Assembly: GCA_937880875.1 (NCBI GenBank)
Contig: CALGRI010000080.1
Location: forward strand, 1-43,472
Direction of reading: 5' to 3'
Length of the DNA: 43,472 nucleotides
Source: an uncultured Pseudomonadota bacterium
Lineage (GTDB): Bacteria; Desulfobacterota; Desulfobacteria; Desulfobacterales; Desulfobacteraceae
The position numbers and the translations under genes were made by a program. Below are positions 8,297 through 17,552 of the stretch, piece after piece; within the stretch, counting starts at the first letter, position 1; the number at the start of each line of letters is the position of its first letter. The notes beneath the pieces are model-generated. The model searched no databases. It had not been told where the DNA came from and was given only the letters and a program-made list of their open reading frames with translations.

Positions 8297-10432
8297 ATGA
8301 CATCTGAGTTATCAAAATTATTAGCACCTGAATCTGTAGCGATTATCGGGGTTTCTGAAAGCCCGACACGAATTGGAGGACGGTTATTCAAGTATCTGGC
8401 CAAACATGGATATAAAGGGGAACTGGCCCTGGTGAATCCAAAATATCAAGAACTCAACAATGTTAAATGTTATCCAACTATTTCAGATGTCCCCATGAAA
8501 ATAGATTGTGCCCTTGTTGCAGTACCGGGCAAATTTGTTCTACCTGTATTAAATGAATGTGCCGATAACAATGTGGGTTCTGCTGTTATTTTCAGCTCCG
8601 GGTTTGCCGAAATGGGTCATGATGGGAAAAAAGCCCAGGATAAACTCAAAGAACTGGCCAAAACAAAAAATATGAGAATCTGCGGACCAAACTGCATCGG
8701 ACTGGTTAATTTCAATGATAATACAGTGCTTTCTTTTTCACAGTTTTTGGAAACTGACTCCCTCATTCCGGGGAATATAGGATTTATTTCCCAAAGCGGT
8801 GCTTTGGGCGGGTCAATGGCCAACCGTGCCCAGGATAACTCTATCGGGTTAAGCTATTTTATTTCCAGCGGTAATGAGGCAGACCTTGAAGTATCTGATT
8901 ATATAAAACACCTGGTACTCCATGACAAAAATACAACGGTTATAGCAGCCGTCATCGAAGGGTTCAAGGATGGTACAAAATTTATAGAAGCGGCTGAACT
9001 TGCCCTTGAGCATGGCAAACCCATCATTGTTTTAAAAATCGGAGAGACCGAAGTCGGTAAAAAAGCTGCTGCTTCCCATACAGGCTCCCTGGCCGGCTCT
9101 GATTCCGTTATTGATGCCGTGCTGAACCAGAAGGGTGTTATCCGGGTCCGAAACTACGATGAATTGTTTCAAACCGCGTCCCTGTTTTCGAAAAACCGGA
9201 TACCAAAAGGGAACAGGCTCGGTATCCTGAGCAGTTCCGGAGGGGCGGGTATAATCATGGCAGATCTTTATACCAAACTAGGGCTTACTGTACCTGAACC
9301 ATCGAAAAAAACCATAGAGCTTGCTTCAAAAGAAATGGCTTCCTTTGGGCAGGTGGCCAACCCCTTTGATCTGACCGGTCAAATCTTTAGTGATCCTGAA
9401 ATGTTTAAACGGTGTTTTAATTATTTTATCAATGATGAAAACTTTGATATTATCCAGATCAACATGTCCATGGTTGCGGGACAAGGAAGTGTTAACAGGG
9501 CATTGCAACTGCTTGAAGTAGTTAAAGACAGCAAAAAACCCGTGGTTGCCTGGTGGGCTGCCGGTAGCTTGTCCGATCCTGGAATACAAATATTGAATAA
9601 GAGCGAAGTTGCATCTTTTAAGTCTCCGGACAGGTGTGCCGCCGCCGTAAATGCGCTGGTTAAATACCATCTTACTGTCCAAAAAGCAGCCGAAGAAACC
9701 AAAGATTGCGATACGCCTAATTTGTCAATTGATCGAAAGCTCGCAAAGAAAATACTGGATACGGCCGATACAAGCCTTAGTGAGCACGATAGTAAAGCAT
9801 TATTGGAACTTTACGGCATCCCCGTAACCAAAGAAAAAATAGTTAATTCTGTGGAAGATGCAGTCAATTTTGCGGAACAAGTCGGTTTCCCAGTGGTATT
9901 GAAAATTGATTCCCCTGACATCCTGCACAAAACAGAGGCAGATGTAATCAGGCTTGGTATTAATTCCCCAAAGGATATTGCAAAATCCTATGAAGAAATA
10001 ATGGACAATGCCACCCGTTATAATCCCGAGGCCAGGATTAACGGGGTGGCTGTCCAGGAAATGGTTATTGGCGGCACAGAAGTTATTGCCGGCATGTCTC
10101 AGGACCCTCAATTCGGCCCAATCATTGCTTTCGGACTGGGAGGAATTTTTGTCGAAGTATTAAAAGACATCTCTTTGCGCATTATTCCGCTATCAAAATC
10201 AGAAGCCAAAAAAATGGTACAGCAGATAAAAGGGTATCCTATTTTAGAGGGTGTGCGCGGCAGGTCCCGCGCTGATATTGAAGCTGTTGAAGATCTATTA
10301 TCAAGACTTTCCCGATTAACCGAAGACTGGAAAGATTATATTGCTGAGATTGATATCAACCCCTTGATCGTCCTTGACCAGGGCCGTGGCGTAAAAGCCC
10401 TTGATGCCCTTGTTGTTCTCAAGAAAAAATAA
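8297..10432 (+). CDS. ADP-forming acyl-CoA (acetyl-CoA-type) synthetase, fused alpha-beta
   Basis: 711 aa; N-terminal CoA-binding domain (ESVAIIGVSESPTRIGGR), phospho-His region AAASHTGSLAGSD, C-terminal ATP-grasp domain (GFPVVLKIDSPDILHKTEADVIRLGI). Confidence 0.92.
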   Translation: MTSELSKLLAPESVAIIGVSESPTRIGGRLFKYLAKHGYKGELALVNPKYQELNNVKCYPTISDVPMKIDCALVAVPGKFVLPVLNECADNNVGSAVIFSSGFAEMGHDGKKAQDKLKELAKTKNMRICGPNCIGLVNFNDNTVLSFSQFLETDSLIPGNIGFISQSGALGGSMANRAQDNSIGLSYFISSGNEADLEVSDYIKHLVLHDKNTTVIAAVIEGFKDGTKFIEAAELALEHGKPIIVLKIGETEVGKKAAASHTGSLAGSDSVIDAVLNQKGVIRVRNYDELFQTASLFSKNRIPKGNRLGILSSSGGAGIIMADLYTKLGLTVPEPSKKTIELASKEMASFGQVANPFDLTGQIFSDPEMFKRCFNYFINDENFDIIQINMSMVAGQGSVNRALQLLEVVKDSKKPVVAWWAAGSLSDPGIQILNKSEVASFKSPDRCAAAVNALVKYHLTVQKAAEETKDCDTPNLSIDRKLAKKILDTADTSLSEHDSKALLELYGIPVTKEKIVNSVEDAVNFAEQVGFPVVLKIDSPDILHKTEADVIRLGINSPKDIAKSYEEIMDNATRYNPEARINGVAVQEMVIGGTEVIAGMSQDPQFGPIIAFGLGGIFVEVLKDISLRIIPLSKSEAKKMVQQIKGYPILEGVRGRSRADIEAVEDLLSRLSRLTEDWKDYIAEIDINPLIVLDQGRGVKALDALVVLKKK

Positions 10433-10443
10433 AAGGAGCCCTT

Positions 10444-10887
10444 ATGCTGATTTCAGAAACATTTAGTGTGGCCATACCAATAAAAATTTTATATGAATTT
10501 CTTCTTGATGCAAAACAAGTCGGGCTTTGTATCCCTGGATGTGAGAGTGTAGAAATTGTCGGGGAGAATGAATATGACAGTATTATAAAGGCAAAAGTGG
10601 GTATTATTTCAACAAAGTTTAAAGTCCGTACCTTGATAGAAGAAACCGTTCCAAATAGATTGATACGCACTGTCGGACACGGCAAGGAACAGAGGAACCT
10701 GGGACAATTTAAACAGAAAACCGAAATAAAGCTTAAAAGCTTGTCTGAAAATGAGACTGAAGTTTCCTACCAGTCAGAAGTTTCCATTGTGGGTCGTCTG
10801 GCAACCTTTGGAGACAGAATCATGAAATCAAAAGCAAAAACATTGGGTAAGGAATTTGCCGATGCAGTTAAATCCAAGTTAAAGTGA
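10444..10887 (+). CDS. CoxG/SRPBCC-family protein
   Basis: 147 aa; LLDAKQVGLCIPGCESVEIVGENEY resembles the CoxG N-terminus; located just before Mo-hydroxylase genes. Confidence 0.8.
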   Translation: MLISETFSVAIPIKILYEFLLDAKQVGLCIPGCESVEIVGENEYDSIIKAKVGIISTKFKVRTLIEETVPNRLIRTVGHGKEQRNLGQFKQKTEIKLKSLSENETEVSYQSEVSIVGRLATFGDRIMKSKAKTLGKEFADAVKSKLK

Positions 10888-10936
10888 ACCAAGTTATATT
10901 AAAATAGGACCCGAAACGTGTAAGGAATATAATTTT

Positions 10937-11812
10937 ATGAATAACTTTGAATACTTTGCAGCAAGTGATGTAAAGGAAGCCTGTTCTTTACTCTCCCGGT
11001 ACGGAGAAGAAGCCAAGGTTCTCGCAGGAGGCCAATCCCTGGTCAGTATGATGAAACAAAGATTGGTCATGCCATCATACCTCATCGATGTAAAAGGAAT
11101 TTTGGAACTTGACTATATCCGGTACGATGAAAAGGAAGGGTTGAAAATCGGAGCATCGACCACACACCGGTCCATTGAAAAATCCCCCCTTATCAGGGAA
11201 AAATTTCCCATGTTGTCGGATATGGAACTCAATCTGGCATCAATGGCAGTAAGGAATTGGGCGACTGTTGGCGGTAACCTGTGCGGTGCTGATCCGGCCT
11301 CGGATCTTGCTCCTTGCCTCATGGCACTAGGAGCCCAGGTTACACTGGCCTGCGCAAGCGGGGAACGGATGGTATTGCTTGAGGATTTTATATTTGATTC
11401 CTTTGAAACTATGCTCAGGGAAGATGAAATAATGACTCAAATCCAGGTGCCGGCCAAAGCAGCCAGAAGCGGTGGGATCTACACAAAGTTTGCCCGGCGG
11501 GCCACGGATCTGGGTATTGCAAGTGTGGCAGCGCATCTAACCCTGGATGAGTCAGACCCGGACATGTGTAAAGATATTCGTATTGTTTTAGGGGCAGTTG
11601 ATACATATCCCCATCGATATAAACGAGCCGAGGATCTTATCAAAAAAAAGAAAATCAATGACGCTGTTATTGAAAAAGCGGCCCAGGCTGTTTTTGAAGA
11701 TTGCCAACCGACTTCTGATACAAACGGTACTGAGGAGTACAAGCGGGAAATAGCTCGTGTTCTGGTAATAAGGAATATCAAAGAAGCGATTGCCCGGGCC
11801 AGGTCTCTTTGA
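10937..11812 (+). CDS. Xanthine dehydrogenase family, FAD-binding subunit (set 1)
   Basis: 291 aa; VLAGGQSLVSMMKQRL, ATVGGNLCGADPASDLAPCLMALGA. Confidence 0.92.
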   Translation: MNNFEYFAASDVKEACSLLSRYGEEAKVLAGGQSLVSMMKQRLVMPSYLIDVKGILELDYIRYDEKEGLKIGASTTHRSIEKSPLIREKFPMLSDMELNLASMAVRNWATVGGNLCGADPASDLAPCLMALGAQVTLACASGERMVLLEDFIFDSFETMLREDEIMTQIQVPAKAARSGGIYTKFARRATDLGIASVAAHLTLDESDPDMCKDIRIVLGAVDTYPHRYKRAEDLIKKKKINDAVIEKAAQAVFEDCQPTSDTNGTEEYKREIARVLVIRNIKEAIARARSL

Positions 11813-11906
11813 TTACAGAGCGCGGTTGCAGGATCATGTTTGACAAAAAAGATTAATTTTTTGATATTTTCTGAAAATTACAATACGGCAAAAGAGGAGA
11901 TTTAAT

Positions 11907-12383
11907 ATGGAGCGTATGAGTTTAACCGTCAATGGCGAGACCATTGAAACCCAAATTAATCCAGGAACAACACTGCAAAAATTTTTACACGATACCCTGG
12001 GATTAACAGGTACCAAAGAAGGCTGCGGCGAAGGATTGTGCGGATGCTGCACCGTGCGGGTAGACGGAAAAGCTGTTAAATCATGTATTATTCTTGCACT
12101 TCAAGTGAATGGGAAGAGTGTTCAAACAATAGAAGGGCTTGCCAAGGGAGAAACACTGGATCCGGTTCAAGAGGCATTTCTTGATCATGGTGCGTTTCAA
12201 TGCGGGTATTGCACACCCGGTATGATTATGACCAGCAGATCATTCCTGGATGAAAATCCCGCTCCATCAGAAAAAGAAATCAGATACGCCCTTTCAGGAA
12301 ACCTTTGCCGTTGCACCGGATACCATAAAATTGTAAAGGCTGTCCTCAGTGTTGACCCTAAAAAAGAAATAGTTGCCAAATAA
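11907..12383 (+). CDS. Xanthine dehydrogenase family, 2x[2Fe-2S] subunit (set 1)
   Basis: 158 aa; GCGEGLCGCCTV, QCGYCTPGM, GNLCRCTGY. Confidence 0.94.
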   Translation: MERMSLTVNGETIETQINPGTTLQKFLHDTLGLTGTKEGCGEGLCGCCTVRVDGKAVKSCIILALQVNGKSVQTIEGLAKGETLDPVQEAFLDHGAFQCGYCTPGMIMTSRSFLDENPAPSEKEIRYALSGNLCRCTGYHKIVKAVLSVDPKKEIVAK

Positions 12384-12396
12384 GGAGTTCTCACAC

Positions 12397-14838
12397 ATGA
12401 AAGTAAAAAATGAACATGAGTATAATAATGATTATGAATATATCGGAAAGCCTGAACGTAATGTAAACGGTGTGGAAAAAGTCACAGGAGCAGCAAAATT
12501 CTGTTCAGATATAGAGCGTTCCAGGATGCTTTACGGTAAAGTTAAACGAAGCCCCTACCCCCATGCCAGGATTATTTCCATTGATACCTCTAAAGCAAAA
12601 GTACTGCCGGGTGTCAAGGTGGTTATCGTGGGTGACGAAGAAACCGCCCCCCTTCGTTTTGGGGCCGGTGTTGCCGATGAATATGTTCTTGCCCGGGGTA
12701 AAGTGCTATATGTCGGGGATGCCGTTGCGGCTGTTGCTGCAGAAACCGAGGAGATTGCTGAGGCGGCTGTGGACCTCATAGAGGTGGAATACGAGGAACT
12801 TACCCCTGTGTTTGACGGTGATGAGGCTTTCAGCCAAAATCCGCCTGCTATTCTTCATGAAGATTTGAAAAATTATACCACGATTCGATCAGTCCCGCCA
12901 AGGTATGCAGACAAGCGTCCCAATGTTTTTAACTACTTCAGGATCAGACGGGATTACGACAAAAATGCATTCAAAGATGCAGACATTGTTCTGGAGAACC
13001 GGTTTGAAGTGGCCATGATCCATCATGTCCAGATGGAACCGCATTGCGGGGTTGCCGAAATTGACGGGACAGGAAGACTCACGGTAACAGGAACAACGTC
13101 AAAACCTTATGGCATGCACCGGGATATTTCCGAATCAAGAAGGATGCCGTCATCCACTGTAAGAGTCATTGTTCCCACCCATGTGGGCGGCAGCTTTGGG
13201 GGCCGCGAGCCAAAGGCGGAACAGATTGCTGCCTCACTGGCTCTTGCCCAGAAAGGGTTTCCCAAACGGCCTGTTAAAATGTGGCTTACAAGAGAGGAGC
13301 AGCTGATGACCAGCACAACCCGGGCGAGATATATTGTAGAAATCAAGACCGGTGCCAAAAAAGACGGGACATTGGTGGCCAATGAAATGACAACCATTCT
13401 TGTGGGCGGGGCATACGCAGGGACTGGCTATCTGACCGCAAGAAACGGCTCTTTTGGACCTGCTGCAAATTATAAAATCCCTCATTTTAAACTGGATGCC
13501 TACGGCGTTTATACCAATCAGCGAATGGCAGGTGCATTCCGTGGGTTTGGAAATGCTGAAACGCTTTGGGGTATGGAATGTAATATGGACATGATCGCCG
13601 AAAAATTAAACATAGACCCTTTAGAATTCAGACTCATGAACTGTACTGATGAGGGGGATTTGAATGCTTTTCAGGAAAAAATGCACAGCGTTGGCGCAAA
13701 AGAATGTCTTCAGGCTGCGGCCCGGGACATTGAATGGGGAAAGAAACCTGAAAGCCCAAAAGAACCCTACTTAAAAATGGGTAAAGGCATAGCCCTTGGT
13801 AACAAATATAGTCTTGTACCGACTGCCTCGGCATGCTTTGTTAAAGTGCACCCGGACGGAAGGGTAGAATTAAGGACCAGTACTGTAGAGCTCGGCCAGG
13901 GATCAAATACCATCTTTTCCCAGATGATTTCGGAAGAATTCAAAATCCCGGTTTCAAAAGTTAGGGTCTTGAATCCAGATACTGATTGTACACCATTTGA
14001 CCTGGGTACTGCCTCGAGCCGCTCTACATTTAATATGGGCAATGCCATCCGCAAGGCATGTGCAGATGCAAAAAAACAATTGTTTGAAATTGCAGCCAAG
14101 GAACTTGATGTTTCTGTAGATCTTCTTGTAACTGCCCAATCCAGAGTTTTTGTAAAAGATGATCCGGAAAAAAGCCTTGATATCAGTGAATTATTCATTC
14201 CCATGGTTATCGGCGGTTATACCTTAAAAGAAGGTGGAGAAATCCTTGGTAAAGCAACTTATTACCTTCCCGGGGTCATGCCTGACCCCGAGACAGGCAA
14301 ATCATCAAGGCCGGCATCATTTTATATGTTTGTTGCCCAGGCTGCTGAGGTTGAAGTCGATATCCAGACCGGTAAAATCAAGGTAACAAAGATGGTAACG
14401 GCAAATGACTGCGGAAAAGCCATGAACCCGATAATGGTTGAGGGTCAACAGGATGGCGGAGTTCTCAGCATGGGAATCGGAAGCGCCTTGCTTGAGGAGG
14501 TTATTGTAGATAACGGTGTCATGCTAAACCCACAGTTTGCTGATTACAAAATTCCCACAACACTGGACTGCCCAGATTGTGACAATTATAAGTCTGCCAT
14601 TATCGAAACAGCCCATAGGGAAGGCCCTTGGGGGGCTAAAGGTGTTGGAGAAGGTACAATGGTATCAAGTGCACCTGCTATTGCCAATGCTATCTACGAT
14701 GCCATTGGTATCAGGTTCCATGAGATCCCCATTACCCCTGAAAAAGTTCTTGCAGCATTAAAGGAAAAAGAAAAATCAGGGAGGGCTACATTCGGAGGAA
14801 ACCATGATAAACGACTTTCAGATATGGAAAACAAATAA
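12397..14838 (+). CDS. Xanthine dehydrogenase family, molybdenum cofactor-binding subunit (set 1)
   Basis: ATG at 12397 follows AAGGAG, so it is preferred over the TTG at 12373; VGGSFGGRE, AGAFRGFG, ELGQGSNT, GPWGAKGVGEG. Confidence 0.93.
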   Translation: MKVKNEHEYNNDYEYIGKPERNVNGVEKVTGAAKFCSDIERSRMLYGKVKRSPYPHARIISIDTSKAKVLPGVKVVIVGDEETAPLRFGAGVADEYVLARGKVLYVGDAVAAVAAETEEIAEAAVDLIEVEYEELTPVFDGDEAFSQNPPAILHEDLKNYTTIRSVPPRYADKRPNVFNYFRIRRDYDKNAFKDADIVLENRFEVAMIHHVQMEPHCGVAEIDGTGRLTVTGTTSKPYGMHRDISESRRMPSSTVRVIVPTHVGGSFGGREPKAEQIAASLALAQKGFPKRPVKMWLTREEQLMTSTTRARYIVEIKTGAKKDGTLVANEMTTILVGGAYAGTGYLTARNGSFGPAANYKIPHFKLDAYGVYTNQRMAGAFRGFGNAETLWGMECNMDMIAEKLNIDPLEFRLMNCTDEGDLNAFQEKMHSVGAKECLQAAARDIEWGKKPESPKEPYLKMGKGIALGNKYSLVPTASACFVKVHPDGRVELRTSTVELGQGSNTIFSQMISEEFKIPVSKVRVLNPDTDCTPFDLGTASSRSTFNMGNAIRKACADAKKQLFEIAAKELDVSVDLLVTAQSRVFVKDDPEKSLDISELFIPMVIGGYTLKEGGEILGKATYYLPGVMPDPETGKSSRPASFYMFVAQAAEVEVDIQTGKIKVTKMVTANDCGKAMNPIMVEGQQDGGVLSMGIGSALLEEVIVDNGVMLNPQFADYKIPTTLDCPDCDNYKSAIIETAHREGPWGAKGVGEGTMVSSAPAIANAIYDAIGIRFHEIPITPEKVLAALKEKEKSGRATFGGNHDKRLSDMENK

Positions 14839-14855
14839 TCGATAAGGACCAGGTA

Positions 14856-15743
14856 ATGGCATACCAGGAAACAGTCTCAGTCGCCTGTGTTAATTTTTGC
14901 CCCGAATGGGGAGACAAGGCAGCTAATTTGTCAAAAATTAAGGCCTTTTCAAAACAGGCGGCAGATCAGGGCAATAATATTATCATTTTCCCGGAACTTG
15001 CCCTTACCGGCTATGAATGCGGTGAGATGACTGATCCAGATGGCAAATCCTGTGGTATGCATAAAAAAATGGCTGAGACGATTCCAGGACCTAGCACTTG
15101 CGAGATCAAAGACCTGGCCCGAAAACTGGATGTTTATATTATTTTTGGAATGCCGGAAAAAGATATAACCCACCCGGACATCCTTTATATTTCATCGGTT
15201 ATTGTTGGTCCTGAAGGGCTGTTGGGCACCTATAGAAAACTGCACCTTGCCCCTCTGCCCCGGTTTACAGAGAGTCTTTGCTTTACACCGGGAAATGAAA
15301 TCCCGGTCTTTGAAACCCGGTACGGGACCATTGGTATTCTCATCTGTTTTGATTTTTACTTTTACCCTGAACTGGCACGGATTATGGCCCTGAAAGGGGC
15401 TGATTTGCTTGTAAATACCTCGGCCAGCGCCACAGGTCCCGGCAAACCTTACTTCATCGTACAGCAGACCGGAAGCCGGGCAACGGAAAACTGTGTCTAT
15501 GCCGCCAGTGCAAACCTGGTCGGAAAGGAGCGGTCAAACTCTTATTATGGACACAGCGTTATTGCAGGCCCCCTCACCCCCAGGCCGGCCTTCATTTTTG
15601 CCGAGGGGGGGGAAACCGAAGAAATCGTCAGTGCCACACTCAGTTTAAAAAAACTTCGTGTCCGAAAAGAACAGCTCAATTGGCAAAAAGACCGTCAAAC
15701 TGAATTGATTAACGCAGAACTTGCCCGTTTAAAGAATAATTGA
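14856..15743 (+). CDS. Carbon-nitrogen hydrolase (nitrilase superfamily)
   Basis: 295 aa; Glu (FPELALTGYECG), Lys (YRKLHLAP) and Cys (GILICFDFYFPE-like ILICFDFYFYPE) triad regions present. Confidence 0.9.
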   Translation: MAYQETVSVACVNFCPEWGDKAANLSKIKAFSKQAADQGNNIIIFPELALTGYECGEMTDPDGKSCGMHKKMAETIPGPSTCEIKDLARKLDVYIIFGMPEKDITHPDILYISSVIVGPEGLLGTYRKLHLAPLPRFTESLCFTPGNEIPVFETRYGTIGILICFDFYFYPELARIMALKGADLLVNTSASATGPGKPYFIVQQTGSRATENCVYAASANLVGKERSNSYYGHSVIAGPLTPRPAFIFAEGGETEEIVSATLSLKKLRVRKEQLNWQKDRQTELINAELARLKNN

Positions 15744-15828
15744 ATTGGTTTAATTGATTTTGAAACCTTGGAACGCTTATCAAAGATAAAATGACATAGT
15801 AACCGTCATAAATAAAGGTTGTTTAAAC

Positions 15829-17538
15829 ATGAAAAACAAAGTTGTCAGTATACGCCAGGCGATTGAGGAACATATAAAGCCGGGAATGGCCCTGTACATA
15901 GGTCTTGAGGCCGGAGCCGCAGCCCGGGAGCTTGCCAGAACATTCTGGGGCAAAAAAGCAGACTTCACACTGATCATGAACATGATAGGCGGACACCACG
16001 CCCTAAGCCTGATTCATGGCCAACTCGTGAAAAAACTGATTTTTACCAACTGTGCCGATATTTTTCCAAGACCCTATCCCAATCCTGTTATCCAAAGGGC
16101 TTTTAAAGAAAAAACCATTGAACTTGAAAACTGGTCCATGCTCTCTTTGATCCAGGCTTTGCAGGCTGGTGCTTTAAATCTTCCCTATGCAGTGACACGT
16201 TCAATTATCGGCAGCAGCCTGGCCCAGGAGAACTCTGATTCCTTTAAGATTGCCGACGACCCTTTTGGAACGGGTGAAAAAATAGGCCTTATTAAAGCTT
16301 TGAACCCGGACATTTCTATCATTCACGGATGGGCTGCAGACCCCCAGGGTAATTTGATCATGGCGGCTCCACCCAGGGATGCATGGGGGGCTAAGGCAAG
16401 CCGCAAAGGTATCATCGTCACTGTGGAAAAACTGGTGTCCGAGGATTTCATCAGAAAACATTCCATGCTGGTCAAAATCCCGGGTAGCCTTGTCAATGCT
16501 GTGTGCGTAGCTCCCAGGGGAGCTCATCCCCAAAACCTGAATGCTCAGAGCCTGCCTGAATTTGAAGGGTATGGCCTGGACAAAGAATTTCTTAAAACGC
16601 TTAGAAAGGCAAGTGAAAATGCAGAAACTCTGGAGCAATGGGTGCAAGAGTGGGTCCTTGAAGGAGGCACCCATGAAGAATACCTGGCCAAGCTGGGATT
16701 GCAGACCAATAGTTCACCACCCAATTCTCTTAAGGACAATCCGGCCATGGTGATTGAAACCAATGGAATAATTGAAAACAGGGAAGAAAACCCTCCCACA
16801 CCCAGCGAGCATGCAATTATTGCAGGGGCTCGGGAAATCAGGGATTTGATCTTAAAAAACAATTATAAAACCATGTTTGCCGGGATAGGTATATCAGGTC
16901 TGGCAGGCTGGTGTGCCTATTATTTATTAAAAGAACAAGACTACCACATTGATCTGATTGCAGGCGGTATCGGCTATCAGCCTTGTCCGGGAGATCCCCT
17001 GCTCATCAGTCCTGCCAACATGGCCACCGCAAAAATGATTTCCGACAGTTTTGACGTGCACGGTGTCAGTGCCGGCGGAATCAACAGCGGCTGCATTGGC
17101 GTCCTGGGGGCCGGGCAACTGGACAAAGAAGGCAATATCAATTCCACAGTTATCAGAAACACGTCCAAGGGGGATATTTATCTTTCAGGCGCAGGTGGAG
17201 GTAATGACATTGCAAGCGTAACCAGGGAAGTCGTGATCGTCGCTGTCCAGAGGGCCAACCGCCTGGTTGAAAAGGTGTCTTATATCACCTGTCCGGGTAC
17301 GCGGGTTGGCACCCTTGTTACCAATGAAGGCGTTTATGTAAAAAATGGCACGGATTTTGTGCTTAAGGGATATTTTCCAACACCAGACTCTTCTTTTGAA
17401 GAAAGAATCAATGAAATTAAAGAAACCTGCGGATGGGCGCTTCGAACCTTACCGCGAATGGAAATACTGGCTTCTCCGACCCAGGAGGAACTGAACCTGG
17501 TACGATCTTTTGATCCTGAAAAAGTGTTTATCAAATAA
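15829..17538 (+). CDS. Fused alpha/beta family-I CoA-transferase-like protein (canonical beta-subunit Glu apparently absent)
   Basis: 569 aa; N-half GctA-like, C-half with GAGQLDKEGNINSTVI, SGAGGGNDIA, TCPGTRVG typical of GctB. Confidence 0.82.
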   Translation: MKNKVVSIRQAIEEHIKPGMALYIGLEAGAAARELARTFWGKKADFTLIMNMIGGHHALSLIHGQLVKKLIFTNCADIFPRPYPNPVIQRAFKEKTIELENWSMLSLIQALQAGALNLPYAVTRSIIGSSLAQENSDSFKIADDPFGTGEKIGLIKALNPDISIIHGWAADPQGNLIMAAPPRDAWGAKASRKGIIVTVEKLVSEDFIRKHSMLVKIPGSLVNAVCVAPRGAHPQNLNAQSLPEFEGYGLDKEFLKTLRKASENAETLEQWVQEWVLEGGTHEEYLAKLGLQTNSSPPNSLKDNPAMVIETNGIIENREENPPTPSEHAIIAGAREIRDLILKNNYKTMFAGIGISGLAGWCAYYLLKEQDYHIDLIAGGIGYQPCPGDPLLISPANMATAKMISDSFDVHGVSAGGINSGCIGVLGAGQLDKEGNINSTVIRNTSKGDIYLSGAGGGNDIASVTREVVIVAVQRANRLVEKVSYITCPGTRVGTLVTNEGVYVKNGTDFVLKGYFPTPDSSFEERINEIKETCGWALRTLPRMEILASPTQEELNLVRSFDPEKVFIK

Positions 17539-17552
17539 TTAAGGAGACCTAC

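Noticed and set aside
8617-8823. Numerous antisense and out-of-frame ORFs in the supplied track (e.g. 8617-8823, 13767-14204, 22671-23147, 30624-31301)
   Set aside because: They lie opposite clearly homologous coding regions, lack RBS and family motifs, and look like frame-shadow artefacts.
12397-14838. CO dehydrogenase (CoxL) assignment because of the adjacent CoxG-like gene
   Set aside because: Active-site loop reads AGAFRGFG, not the AYxCSFR motif of form I CoxL. The general xanthine dehydrogenase family is the safer call.
15818-15831. TTGTTTAAACATG before the CoA-transferase-like gene as another activator site
   Set aside because: Half-sites are fused without the 5-bp spacer and no -24/-12 promoter lies at the right distance; probably coincidence.
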